Below are positions 18,905 to 27,253 of a stretch of DNA of 64,000 bases, piece after piece (within the stretch, counting starts at the first letter, position 1; every line of letters begins with the position of its first letter). Location: assembly GCA_963806935.1 (NCBI GenBank), contig CAWEAT010000012.1, forward strand, positions 1-64,000, in the 5' to 3' direction. Origin of the DNA: Roseiarcus sp963806935. GTDB taxonomy: Bacteria > Pseudomonadota > Alphaproteobacteria > Rhizobiales > Beijerinckiaceae. The notes beneath the pieces were generated by a model. The model was not told the DNA's origin, made no database searches, and saw only the letters and a list, made by a program, of their open reading frames with translations. The position numbers and the translations under genes were made by a program.

Positions 18905-19368
18905 GATCGCCTCCTTATCGGGGCGCTGCTTACCGCCGAGCCGCGTAAGCTTTCGATCCGGAATTGGGCGGCCGGACGTAAGGAATTCATAAAGCGACTG
19001 CGGTTAAAGCTAGGGCGTCCTTGACAGGTGACCGTTGATACTGATCAATCCGGCCAAACGCGCTAAGCGACCCAATCTGCATGGTCTTCGCGCCTCTTCG
19101 GGCACGACTCATGCAGCGCGCAAAACAGTTATTTGCTAAGATTTGCCAGCCACGCTACCACCATGTACAATATGTTTATTGCCTGACAATGCGTCGATGC
19201 GATCTCCCGCAACGATGTGGTAGCAGGATTCAAATGCCCATCAAGGGCGCATGAGGCGGGATTGGCGGCGCCGGGCTGGCTCGTTCGCGCCCCGGGCGCC
19301 AGTTGGCGTACTAATGGGATTAACCCCTATTCCGACGCCCGCCTTTTGGTAACTTCAGGAGAACAGCT
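18905..19368. other. Divergent intergenic region between the kdp operon and the prolyl isomerase gene
   Basis: 464 bp without a convincing gene. It must hold the kdp promoter (minus strand) and the promoter of the lipoprotein gene (plus strand). The stretch 19125-19195 is distinctly AT-richer than its surroundings. A TTGACA hexamer at 19021-19026 is a possible plus-strand -35 box but lacks a good -10 partner at 17 bp. I could not identify a KdpE operator by eye. Confidence 0.4.
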
Positions 19369-20355
19369 TTGCTGCATGTCACGCCAATCTCTCGCCGCCG
19401 CTGGCGCATGACCGCGATCGGGTGCGCGCTCGCGGCGATGGCGCTTCTTACCGGATGCGGCAAGAAGCAGGAGGCGCAGGCCGTGGTCGGGCAGGTCATT
19501 GCTCATGTCGGACCCGACGACGTCACGCAGCAGGAGCTTGACAATGAGCTTCGCCTTGCCGGCGTCCCCGCCGACAAGCGCTCCGACGCGATCGTCAAGG
19601 CCGCGCTGGCGCGGGTGATCGAACGCAAATACCTGGTGCAGCAAGCGCTCGCCGGCAAACTCGACCGTGAACCGACCGTGCATCTCGATGTCCTGCGCTC
19701 GCGCGAGGACATCCTCGCCCGCGCGTTCATCCAGCGCGACCTGATGTCGAAGATGAGCACGATCTCGAAGAACGAAATCGACAGCTACATCCAGGCCCAC
19801 CCCAAGCAGTTCGACCAGCGGGAGCTGTTCCAGATCGAGCAGATCTCCTTTACGCCGCCGAAAGACGTCGCGGCGCTGACCGCGGCGACGAAGGACGACA
19901 AGACGCTCGATCAGGTTGAAGCGCAGCTCAACCAGATGAACATCAAATTCAGCCGCGGCAACGCCACTCTCGACAGCGCCACCCTACCCCCCGAAATGTT
20001 GAAGGCGCTGGACGCCAGGAAGCCGGACGACGTCTTTTTCATCCGCTCGAGGGGGAGCGGCAGCTTTTTCAAGGTGACGTCGGTGGATTCGAAGCCATTG
20101 GCGGGCGACGAAGCCTCCGAGTTCGCAAAACGCGAAGTGCGGGCGGAGATCGCCCGTAAGAGCGCGGAAGAGATCTCCCAAGCCGCGCTGGCGACCGCGA
20201 AATACGAAGGCGACTACGGTCGCATCATGTCGATCCCGACGCCGGCGCCGGGCGCTGGCGCTGCGGCCGCCCCTGGCGCCGAGGCGCCTTCCGCGGCGGC
20301 GCCGGAGACCGATAAACCGGCCGGGGAGACAGACAAGGAGCAGGCAAAACCCTGA
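19369..20355 (+). CDS. Lipoprotein peptidyl-prolyl isomerase, EpsD/SurA-like
   Basis: 328 residues. An N-terminal signal with lipobox LLTGC predicts a lipid-anchored periplasmic protein. A SurA-N-like helical region follows (VTQQELDNELRLAGVPADKRSDAI...ALARVIERKYLVQQA), then a long coiled segment and a degenerate parvulin-like domain (RELFQIEQISFTPP...). The last 45 residues are low-complexity Ala/Pro/Gly/Glu. This matches the EpsD-type isomerases usually found in exopolysaccharide clusters, yet no such cluster is here. The TTG at 19369 is chosen because AGGAG lies seven bases upstream; an in-frame ATG at 19408 lacks a ribosome site. Confidence 0.8.
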   Translation: MLHVTPISRRRWRMTAIGCALAAMALLTGCGKKQEAQAVVGQVIAHVGPDDVTQQELDNELRLAGVPADKRSDAIVKAALARVIERKYLVQQALAGKLDREPTVHLDVLRSREDILARAFIQRDLMSKMSTISKNEIDSYIQAHPKQFDQRELFQIEQISFTPPKDVAALTAATKDDKTLDQVEAQLNQMNIKFSRGNATLDSATLPPEMLKALDARKPDDVFFIRSRGSGSFFKVTSVDSKPLAGDEASEFAKREVRAEIARKSAEEISQAALATAKYEGDYGRIMSIPTPAPGAGAAAAPGAEAPSAAAPETDKPAGETDKEQAKP

Positions 20356-20393
20356 TTGGCTTCAGGGGCGACGATGATTGCCGCAACCTGCCC

Positions 20394-20418
20394 CGTGATC
20401 GGCGCAAAGCCGATCACG
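20394..20418. terminator. Perfect 10-bp hairpin between convergent genes
   Basis: CGTGATCGGC (20394-20403), loop GCAAA, GCCGATCACG (20409-20418). It lies 39 bp after the prolyl isomerase stop and 42 bp before the ppc stop on the other strand. There is no U-tract; a bidirectional terminator is inferred from position. Confidence 0.5.
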
Positions 20419-20421
20419 GAA

Positions 20422-20467
20422 GCGGGTGACGAATCCCGATTCGCATCAAGCTTCGATTCTCACCCGC
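20422..20467. terminator. Second inverted repeat, enclosing the ppc stop codon
   Basis: GCGGGTGA-c-GAATC (20422-20435) pairs with GATTC-TCACCCGC (20455-20467), a 13-bp stem with one bulged C. The right arm contains the last codons and the TGA of ppc (20460-20462). It could protect the 3' end of the ppc transcript or help terminate it. Confidence 0.45.
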
Positions 20468-23249
20468 TGTTCCGCAGGCCCGCCGATATGCCGTTGATGG
20501 TGAGCTGGATTCCGGTCAGCACCTTCTCGCTCGCCGCCCTCGAGCGATGGAGCTTGAGAAGCTCGACCTGCACATGGTTGAGCGGATCGAGATAGGGGAA
20601 GCGGTTGCGGATCGAGCGGTCGAGCAGCGGATTGCTCTCGAGAAGCTTCGATTGCTCCATGATCGTGTTGAGCGCGTCGACCAAATCGCGCCATTCGCGC
20701 GAGATGCGGGCGAAGATCTTCTCACGCAAGGGCACGTCCTCGACCAGACGCGCATAGCGCGACGCGATGGCCAGGCTCGATTTGGCCAGCACCATGTCCA
20801 TGTTGGAAAGCTGGGTGCGGAAGAACGGCCAGCGGACATACATCGCCTTCAGCGTCTCGATCCCGTCATTCGGGTGAGCCTCGAAATAGGCCTTCACCGC
20901 CGAACCGAAGCCGAACCAGCCTGGCAGCATCAGTCGGCATTGCGCCCACGAGAAGACCCAGGGGATCGCGCGCAGGTCTTCGATCGCCTGGGTTTTCTTG
21001 CGCGAGGCGGGGCGTGAACCGATGTTGAGGCTGGCGATCTCGGTAATGACGGTCGAGGCCCAGAAATAGCGGACGAATCCATCCGTCTCGTAAACGAGGC
21101 CGCGATAGGCCTTGTAAGCCGTCGCCGACAATTCCTCCATCGCATCGAGAAAAGCGGGATCCGGCGCCGGGCTTTCATCCTGCAACAGCGTCGCCTCGAG
21201 CGTCGCCGATGCGAGCGTCTCGAGGTTGCGCCGCCCGACCTCGGGATTCGAATATTTGCTCGAGATGATCTCGCCCTGCTCGGTGATACGGATTTGCCCC
21301 TGGACCGCGCCCCCCGGCTGGGCCAGAATCGCCTCGTAGCTCGGGCCGCCGCCGCGGCCGACCGAGCCGCCGCGGCCGTGGAACAGGCGGATGTGCACGC
21401 CGTGCTTGCGGAAGACCTCGACGAGGCCGATCTCGGCCTTGTACAGCTCCCAGCCCGAAGTCACGAAGCCGCCGTCCTTGTTCGAGTCGGAATAGGCGAG
21501 CATCACCTCCTGCTGGCCGCCCTGCGAATCGACGAGCCGGCGATATTCGGGGATCGACAGCAGGCGGTCCATGACGCCGACGCAGGCGCGCAAGTCCTGG
21601 ATCGTCTCGAAGAGCGGAACCAGCGCCAGCGACGTCGACCCTGCGGCTGCGTCGATGAGGCCCACCTCCTTCATCAGGAGCGCCAGCTCCAGCATGTCCG
21701 ACACGCTCTCGGTGTTCGAGATGATCGACGTGCGGATCGCGCCCGGGCCGTATTTGTCGCGGATCGTCCGGGCGGCGCGGAATGTTGCGAGTTCGCCCGC
21801 CGTCTCCTCGCCATAGGCGATGAACGGCGAGACGAGCGGCCGCGGCGACGCCAGCTCTCGGAGGAGGACCGCAATGCGCTCCTCCTCGTCAAGGCCGAGA
21901 TAGTCGAAGCCGGGCATGGTTGCGGCGAAGATCTCCGCGACCGTCCTTTCGTGGATCTTGGCGTTCTGCCTGAGGTCGATCGGCGCAAGATGAAAACCGA
22001 ATACATCGACGGCGCGTTGCAGCGAGCGCAGCCGCCCCCGAGCGACGATCCCGGCGTTGGTCTGCCTGAGCGATCGCGCGATGACCTCGAGGTCGGCTCT
22101 GAACTCCGCCGCCGAAGCATAGGGCGCCCGGTCGACAATTGGCTGGCGCAGGGCGACAACATGGTCGAGCTCGCTCGCCGTCTTGGCGAGGCGCGAATAC
22201 ATGCCGGTGATGGCGCGCCGGTATGGCTCCTTGCGCCGGGCGGCGGCGGAATCGTCGGACGTATCGGCGAGCGCCTCAAGCTCGGGGCTCATCGAGGCGA
22301 GATTGGAGGCAAGCGACAGTTCGGCGCCAAGTTCGTGCAGTTCGTCCAGATAGTAGCTGATCGCCCGCGCGCTCTGGAGCCGCATGGCCTCGTTGAGCAC
22401 GTCGGCGGTGACGAACGGATTGCCGTCGCGATCGCCGCCGATCCACGAGCCGATCCGCAGGAACGAGCCGATCGGCTTTGCCCGCGGCGCGCTTGAGATC
22501 GCGTCGAGCCTGTCCTCGATCGCGCCGTAGAGGCGGGGCAGCTCCTGAAAGAATGTGTAGTCGTAGAACGAGAGCGCGTTGGCGACCTCGTCGATGACCT
22601 TGAGTTTCATCTGGCGCAGGAGATTGGTGCGCCAAAGGATAAGGACCGCGCGTCTCAGCTTTTCCTCGTTGGCCGCGAGCTCCGCTGGATCGACGGCGCG
22701 GTCGCGCTCGTCGAGCAATTCGGCGATCTCGATCTCGCGGGTCAACGTGCTCTTGCGCCGCACTTCGGTCGGATGGGCGGTGAGGACCGGGCTTACCAGC
22801 GCGCGATCGAAGAAATCGCCGAGCGCCTCGGGCGCAACCCCCATCTCCTGCGTGCGTTGAAAGGCGTAAGAGAGCGAGCCGGGACGCGGCGCCGAGCCGG
22901 CGATCGCATGAGCGCGGTTGCGGCGTATGTGGTGCTGATCTTCAGCGATGTTGGCGAGATGCGAGAAATAGCTGTAGGCGCGCACGATCGACAAGGTCTG
23001 GTCGGCGCTAAGGCTGTCGAGCGTCGCCTCAAGCTCCCGCCGCGCGCCGACTTCGTTGTCGCGATGAAAACGGATCGAGGCCTTACGGATCTGCTCGACC
23101 AGCTCATAGACCTCCTCGCCCTCCTGTTCGCGCACGGTGTCGCCAAGGATTCGGCCGAGCAGGCGAATGTCGTCGCGGAGCGGCAGATCCTTGTCGGAGT
23201 CGTCCTCGGCGGGACGCGGCACGCTGTGAATATGGGCGGCAACGGCCAT
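20460..23249 (-). CDS. ppc: Phosphoenolpyruvate carboxylase
   Basis: 929 residues, full length for bacterial PEPC, which carboxylates PEP to oxaloacetate and refills the TCA cycle. Visible hallmarks: VLTAHPTEVRRKS with a catalytic His near residue 157, GSWIGGDRDGNPFVTADV, LVPLFETIQDL, the FHGRGGSVGRGGGPSYEAI loop (catalytic His and Arg), AIPWVFSWAQCRLMLPGWFG, and the C-terminal QLTINGISAGLRNSG, in which the last residues form the aspartate-inhibition and active-site tail. No frameshift is present over 2.8 kb. It converges on the prolyl isomerase gene; the vsr gene lies upstream on the same strand. Confidence 0.97.
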   Translation of the reverse strand: MAVAAHIHSVPRPAEDDSDKDLPLRDDIRLLGRILGDTVREQEGEEVYELVEQIRKASIRFHRDNEVGARRELEATLDSLSADQTLSIVRAYSYFSHLANIAEDQHHIRRNRAHAIAGSAPRPGSLSYAFQRTQEMGVAPEALGDFFDRALVSPVLTAHPTEVRRKSTLTREIEIAELLDERDRAVDPAELAANEEKLRRAVLILWRTNLLRQMKLKVIDEVANALSFYDYTFFQELPRLYGAIEDRLDAISSAPRAKPIGSFLRIGSWIGGDRDGNPFVTADVLNEAMRLQSARAISYYLDELHELGAELSLASNLASMSPELEALADTSDDSAAARRKEPYRRAITGMYSRLAKTASELDHVVALRQPIVDRAPYASAAEFRADLEVIARSLRQTNAGIVARGRLRSLQRAVDVFGFHLAPIDLRQNAKIHERTVAEIFAATMPGFDYLGLDEEERIAVLLRELASPRPLVSPFIAYGEETAGELATFRAARTIRDKYGPGAIRTSIISNTESVSDMLELALLMKEVGLIDAAAGSTSLALVPLFETIQDLRACVGVMDRLLSIPEYRRLVDSQGGQQEVMLAYSDSNKDGGFVTSGWELYKAEIGLVEVFRKHGVHIRLFHGRGGSVGRGGGPSYEAILAQPGGAVQGQIRITEQGEIISSKYSNPEVGRRNLETLASATLEATLLQDESPAPDPAFLDAMEELSATAYKAYRGLVYETDGFVRYFWASTVITEIASLNIGSRPASRKKTQAIEDLRAIPWVFSWAQCRLMLPGWFGFGSAVKAYFEAHPNDGIETLKAMYVRWPFFRTQLSNMDMVLAKSSLAIASRYARLVEDVPLREKIFARISREWRDLVDALNTIMEQSKLLESNPLLDRSIRNRFPYLDPLNHVQVELLKLHRSRAASEKVLTGIQLTINGISAGLRNSG

Positions 23250-23327
23250 CGATGGCCTCCGTTGGCGAAAGATTTCACCAGATGCTGCACTGCGGGAGGC
23301 GCCGGTGCAAGGCCGAAAGATAGGCAG

Positions 23328-23759
23328 TTACGGCGGCAATCTGCGCGTTTCCGAGGCCGATTCACGCGCGCGCAGAGCGTCGGCGAGCCGGGCGCCGAGC
23401 GCAGCCTTGTCCTTGAGTTCGCACTCGTAGACGACGAGAGCGCGCCACCCCATGGCGGCATAAGCGGCCAGGGTCTTGACGTCGCGCGCCCGGTTGCCGG
23501 CGATCTTGGCCCGCCAATAGGCAGCGTTGGTCTTGGGCATGCGCGCGCCGCGGGCGCAATCATGGCCATGCCAGAAGCAGCCGTGGACGAAGATGGCGAG
23601 CTTACGCCCGGCGTAGACGACGTCGGGCTTCCCCGGCAGATCGGCGCGATTGAGCCGGTAGCCGGGCGCGGTCGGGCGCAGCAGCGCGCAGACGGCGCGT
23701 TCGGGAGCCGTGCCGCGCGATTTGACGGCGCGCATGATCGCGGAGCGATCGTAGCTCAT
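23328..23759 (-). CDS. vsr: Very short patch repair (Vsr) endonuclease
   Basis: 143 residues. Vsr nicks next to T:G mismatches created by deamination of 5-methylcytosine. Family features: RSAIMRAVKSRGTAPERAV, the catalytic Asp46 in LPGKPDVV, the metal/DNA-binding FVHGCFWHGHDC with its His and Cys residues, MPKTNAAYWRAKIAGN and MGWRALVVYECEL. The reading frame is intact. A C5-methyltransferase-like gene lies 1.7 kb upstream on the same strand, the usual partner. A GIY-YIG nuclease frame lies between them. Confidence 0.93.
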   Translation of the reverse strand: MSYDRSAIMRAVKSRGTAPERAVCALLRPTAPGYRLNRADLPGKPDVVYAGRKLAIFVHGCFWHGHDCARGARMPKTNAAYWRAKIAGNRARDVKTLAAYAAMGWRALVVYECELKDKAALGARLADALRARESASETRRLPP

Positions 23760-23808
23760 TCGTTCGCCCGCGGCGCGAGGTCAATCGATCCGGGTCGCTA
23801 TCGCCCAA

Positions 23809-24533
23809 TCAACCGCAAGCCGAGCAGCTGCCTATGATATTTCTGCAGCCGCTCAGGAAATGCGCCTGAATTGCTCCGGCGATTTCCCTTGAGTTCTTTA
23901 CTGCAAGAAAATGGCCCACGATCTGACTATAGTGTTCAGCCTGCCGCGGGAGGCGAAGCGCCGGGTCCTTCTTCTCTGCAATTTCGGCGTCGGCCATCAC
24001 CTGCACCTTTTGCGCCGGATTCGGCGGCGCTCGGCGGATCAGCCCGCGGCTTTGGAACCTTGCCGTTCACCAATGCAGATTTCGCATTGAACGCATGGAA
24101 TAGCTCGTCCTCGAGGAGGCCGATCTCCGCTTTGTCCTTGACCGGATAAGCCCAGACCCACGCGATCTCCCAGACGTCGATCTGACGATTTGCAATTATG
24201 TCGCTCCTCGCAGAGGTGAGATGACGGTTTACACGAGAGCGGATGCCGTCGACCGATTGCCCGACATAGATCGGCACGACCGAGAGCGCAACGCCGTGCG
24301 CCGACCAGATGGAAGGCGTCGAGTCGTTCGAGCGGGCAACACTAGATCGATCGCCATAAGACCCACGAGCGATCAGCGCGCCGCCTCGCGCGAGAGAATT
24401 CATGAGCCGGAAGATGCGAGAGTTCCGCATCGCCCTCGGCAACGATGAGGAATTGAGCGGCTCGGAAGCCGACCGCCAGGCGTTCGGAGGGCAGCGCGGC
24501 GATACCGTCGAAGCGCGCTTCCGCCTGAACCAC
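23809..24533 (-). pseudogene. GIY-YIG nuclease-like protein, two frameshifts
   Basis: Three abutting frames read as one protein of about 240 residues once two single extra bases are removed (near 24385 and near 24022). The start is GTG 24533. The first frame ends AELSHLPAHEFSRA, the second carries GVALSVVPIYVGQS, IRSRVNRHL and EDELFHAFNAKSALVNGKV, the third continues PPNPAQKVQVMADAEIAEKKD to a stop at 23809. G-x10-YVGQS, the Arg in SRVNRH and the late Glu-Asp/Asn are the layout of GIY-YIG nucleases. Some type II restriction enzymes (Eco29kI type) use this fold, and the neighbours are a C5-methyltransferase and vsr, so a restriction enzyme role is plausible but unproven. Confidence 0.6.
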
Positions 24534-24534
24534 A

Positions 24535-25451
24535 AGATTACTTGACGCGATGAGCCGCCGGCCGGAGTGCGAACGCCGCCCGCGCCGTCATCGAAGCGAA
24601 CCTCTGCGCGCTGTCGCTTATCCCGTTCATCGGGCGGGTCCGGCGAAACACGCTCCGACCCTCGCCGCCAGCGCGGCAAGCTCAACGTCGGCGGCGCGAG
24701 GCGGGGACAGCGCGGCGAGCAAGCGCTCGGTCTGCTGGACGCTATGCCAGCGGATCTCGTCTGGTTCGCCGTCGAGGCAGTCGGCAAGCCGCAGGTTCGC
24801 GCGCGGCGGCGCAGGGACGCGCCACCACACCCAATCGGCGGCGAGTTGCGGCGGGAGAGCGGCGGCGGCGCGCTGCAGAGCCGTCGAGGCGTGGTGCGGC
24901 GGCGGGCCGCGGACAGACCAGCCAGGCCGGCGGCGAATGGCCGCGGCGGATTGCGATGAATGAATACGCGCGGACGCGACTGCGGCAGAAAATGCGCCGC
25001 GTCGATCGTCAGCGCCCCGAATTGATAGCCGAGGCCTCGAAGCGCCGCGCAGATCGCGGCGAAATCCGCCCCGCCCTTGGAGGTGAGCACGCCGGCGACG
25101 TTCTCGAGCACGATCAGGCGGGGCGCGCGTCGTTGCGCCGTCAAAAAGCGCATAGCCGAGCAGAAGCCCCAGAAGGCTCCGGAGCGGGCGCCGTCGAGTC
25201 CGGCGCCCGGCGCCGGCGAGCGACAGGTCCTGGCACGGAAACGAAGCCCAGGCGAGATCGGCGCGTCCGGGGAAATCGGCGGCGCGAAGCGAGGCGACGT
25301 CGGCTATCCGGAGTTGCTCGCATCCCCAATTGGCGGCGTAGGCCGCGCCCTTGCGCGGATCGACGTCGTTGGCGAACAGGCACCCCCACTCTGGCTCAAG
25401 TCCGGCGCGCGCCATGCCGCCGCCGCAAAAGAACTCATAGAAAGTGGGCAT
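24535..25451 (-). pseudogene. C5-cytosine DNA methyltransferase (Dcm-like), several frameshifts
   Basis: Starts MPTFYEFFCGGGMARAG (motif I) with FANDVDP (motif II) and SFPCQDLSLAGAG containing the catalytic Cys (motif IV). The frame then slips: removing one base from CCC 25206-25208 gives GAGAGLDGARSGAFWGF and motif VI IVLENVAGVLTS, then motif VIII LPQSRPRVF. A further extra base at 24959-24960 restores RVFIIAIRR. Two more +1 shifts (near 24908 and 24630) are needed to reach WWRVPAPPRANLRLADCLD and QRAEVRFDD with LRTP-like VRTPAGGSSRQ (motif IX region). I could not place motif X, so the 3' end is uncertain. Enzyme would methylate cytosine at C5; target unknown. Confidence 0.75.
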
Positions 25452-25563
25452 AGGTGGTCGCCGCCGAATTGCAAGGGAACACGCCAAGCCTAGCCGATTT
25501 TAGCCCGGAAAGGGCCTTCCGCCGCTTGACCCGCGCCCCTGTGTCTTGCGTCTATGGCCGGCC

Positions 25564-26568
25564 ATGAGCGAATTCGCCTTTCCCTTTCCGGTTCTCGTCT
25601 GCGACACCGGCGGCACCAATGTACGCTTCGCCCTGGTGAAGGAGCCCGGGGCCGAGCTGGGCGCGATCGTCCATCTGCGCACCGGCGACTATCCGGGGCT
25701 TCCGGAAGCGATCGAGGCGGCCAAGCCCAGGCTCGAGGCCATGCCGCGCTCGGCGATCGCCTGCGGCGCCGGCCCGGTCGTCGGACGGACGCTCAAGCTC
25801 ACCAATGCGCCCTGGGTCATGGACGGTCCTGAAACGGCGCGCCGCACCGGCCTCGGCCAGGGGTTGCTGCTCAATGACTTCGAGGCGCAGGCGCTGTCGC
25901 TGCCGGCGATCCGGGACGCCTGGGCGAGGCGCATCGGCGCCCTGGGGTTCGGCGCCGACGGCCCGCAGGTGATCCTGGGTCCGGGCACGGGGCTGGGAGT
26001 GGCGGCGCTGGTCGAGGCGGACGGCCGCTTTGCGGCGGTCCCATCCGAAGCCTGCCATATCGATTTTGGGCCGGTTTGGCCGGAGGAATACGCGATTTGG
26101 CCGCATCTCGAACGCGCGCACGGACGGGTGACCAGCGAAAGCGTCATATCCGGGGCGGGGCTGGCGCGGGTTCATCGCGCCCGGATGATCGCCGCGGGGC
26201 TCGCAGATCCGCATGTCGATCCGGCCGCCGTCACCGCGGCGGCCCTGGCCGACCCAAAGGGGGAAGAGGCGACGAGTTTAAGGCTTTATTGGCGCATCGT
26301 CGCCCGCTTTGCCGGCGACATGGCGGTGACTTTCGTGGCGACGGGCGGGCTGACGCTCGCCGGCGGCGTGCTGCCGAGGGTCGTCGGGTTCCTCGACGAC
26401 GCGGCGTTCCGCCACGCTTTTGAGACCAAGGCGCCGGTCGATGCACTCGCCAGACGCATTCCGACCCGGCTCATCATCCGGGACGATGCGGTGCTGGTCG
26501 GAATGGCCGCGATCGCCGCGGCGCCGGGCCGCTACGCCATCGACTACGCGTCCCGGGCATGGGTTTAG
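25564..26568 (+). CDS. glk: Glucokinase
   Basis: 334 residues of the Glk (PF02685) type, phosphorylating glucose with ATP. The phosphate-1 motif LVCDTGGTNVRFALV is at the N-terminus, LLNDFEAQALSL holds the catalytic Asp, ILGPGTGLGVAALV follows, then the EACHIDFGP segment and the C-terminal ATGGLTLAGGVLPR. The ATG at 25564 is chosen so that the protein begins six residues before the first strand; an upstream TTG only adds WPA-type residues. Confidence 0.95.
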   Translation: MSEFAFPFPVLVCDTGGTNVRFALVKEPGAELGAIVHLRTGDYPGLPEAIEAAKPRLEAMPRSAIACGAGPVVGRTLKLTNAPWVMDGPETARRTGLGQGLLLNDFEAQALSLPAIRDAWARRIGALGFGADGPQVILGPGTGLGVAALVEADGRFAAVPSEACHIDFGPVWPEEYAIWPHLERAHGRVTSESVISGAGLARVHRARMIAAGLADPHVDPAAVTAAALADPKGEEATSLRLYWRIVARFAGDMAVTFVATGGLTLAGGVLPRVVGFLDDAAFRHAFETKAPVDALARRIPTRLIIRDDAVLVGMAAIAAAPGRYAIDYASRAWV

Positions 26569-26757
26569 GCGTCGAGGCGAAGGGGGCCCGATCAGTTGGG
26601 ATTCCGATCGCCGCTTTGCGGAAAACAGCGCCGTCAGCCGCGCTTTTGCCGTTTTCTTGCGGTTTGTGCAGAAAAAATAGACTTGCTGGGATCCCAGAGC
26701 CTGACCCTGGGGCGGGGCATCGACTTGGACAGGACTGAATTGGGGTAGGACTTGGGG

Positions 26758-27201
26758 TTGACGGCGGTGGAACGGCATCGGCTCTACGGCTTGGCGGCGG
26801 CGCTTTTTGCGGCGGTCGCGACTTTGAACGGTTCGGCCCACGCGGATTGCGGCAGCGACATGCAGAAGCTCGCCCAGGATCGCAATGCGCAGCTGCAAAT
26901 CGTCAACGCCTTCGCCCAGTCGTTTCACGGCAAGCCGATGGACCCGCAAGCCTTCTGCGTGAAATCGGCAGGCCTCATTCGCGCCGAATCGTCGCTGATC
27001 GCCTACATGGAGAAGAACAAGGACTGGTGTTCGTTCCCCGACGAGGCGATCGCCCAGCTCAAAGAGCATCATGCCAAGAATGCGAGCTTCAACTCCAAGG
27101 CGTGTACGGTCGCGGCGCAGATGAAGAAGATGAAGGAACAAGCCGCCCAGGGGGGCGGCGCCGGCCCGCAGGCCCAGCCGCTGCCGTCCGGACCGCTTTG
27201 A
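26758..27201 (+). CDS. Small secreted protein with conserved cysteines, unknown function
   Basis: About 147 residues from TTG 26758 (GTAGGA seven bases upstream); TTG 26752 is an alternative. A Sec signal peptide ends SAHA near residue 28. The mature protein is helical and charged, with four cysteines (ADCGSDM, AFCVKSA, DWCSFPD, KACTVAA) that could make two disulfides, and finishes with a Gln/Gly/Pro-rich tail. No named domain is recognised. It precedes ubiA by 52 bp on the same strand and may be co-transcribed. Confidence 0.7.
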   Translation: MTAVERHRLYGLAAALFAAVATLNGSAHADCGSDMQKLAQDRNAQLQIVNAFAQSFHGKPMDPQAFCVKSAGLIRAESSLIAYMEKNKDWCSFPDEAIAQLKEHHAKNASFNSKACTVAAQMKKMKEQAAQGGGAGPQAQPLPSGPL

Positions 27202-27253
27202 CCCCGCGCCGCAACCGGCGGCGAGCCTGCCGGACGCCCGGCCGGCGAGCCTG

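Noticed and set aside
19021..19049. Sigma-70 promoter with TTGACA at 19021
   Set aside because: The hexamer at the right distance (ATCAAT) is poor and the nearest plus-strand start is about 320 bp away.
21294..22496. 400-codon frame opposite ppc
   Set aside because: Shadow of a conserved enzyme gene; no ribosome site and no recognisable motif.
24957..24965. TGAATGAA tandem 4-base duplication as a true mutation in the dcm-like gene
   Set aside because: Removing only one base from the AA at 24959-24960 restores the conserved RVFIIAIR motif, so a single-base insertion is simpler.
23328..25451. Phage-defence supersystem (BREX, DISARM, retron or CBASS)
   Set aside because: Only vsr, a C5-methyltransferase and a GIY-YIG nuclease are present; no helicase, PglZ, reverse transcriptase or effector gene lies nearby, and the cyclase at 169 is a class III adenylate cyclase.
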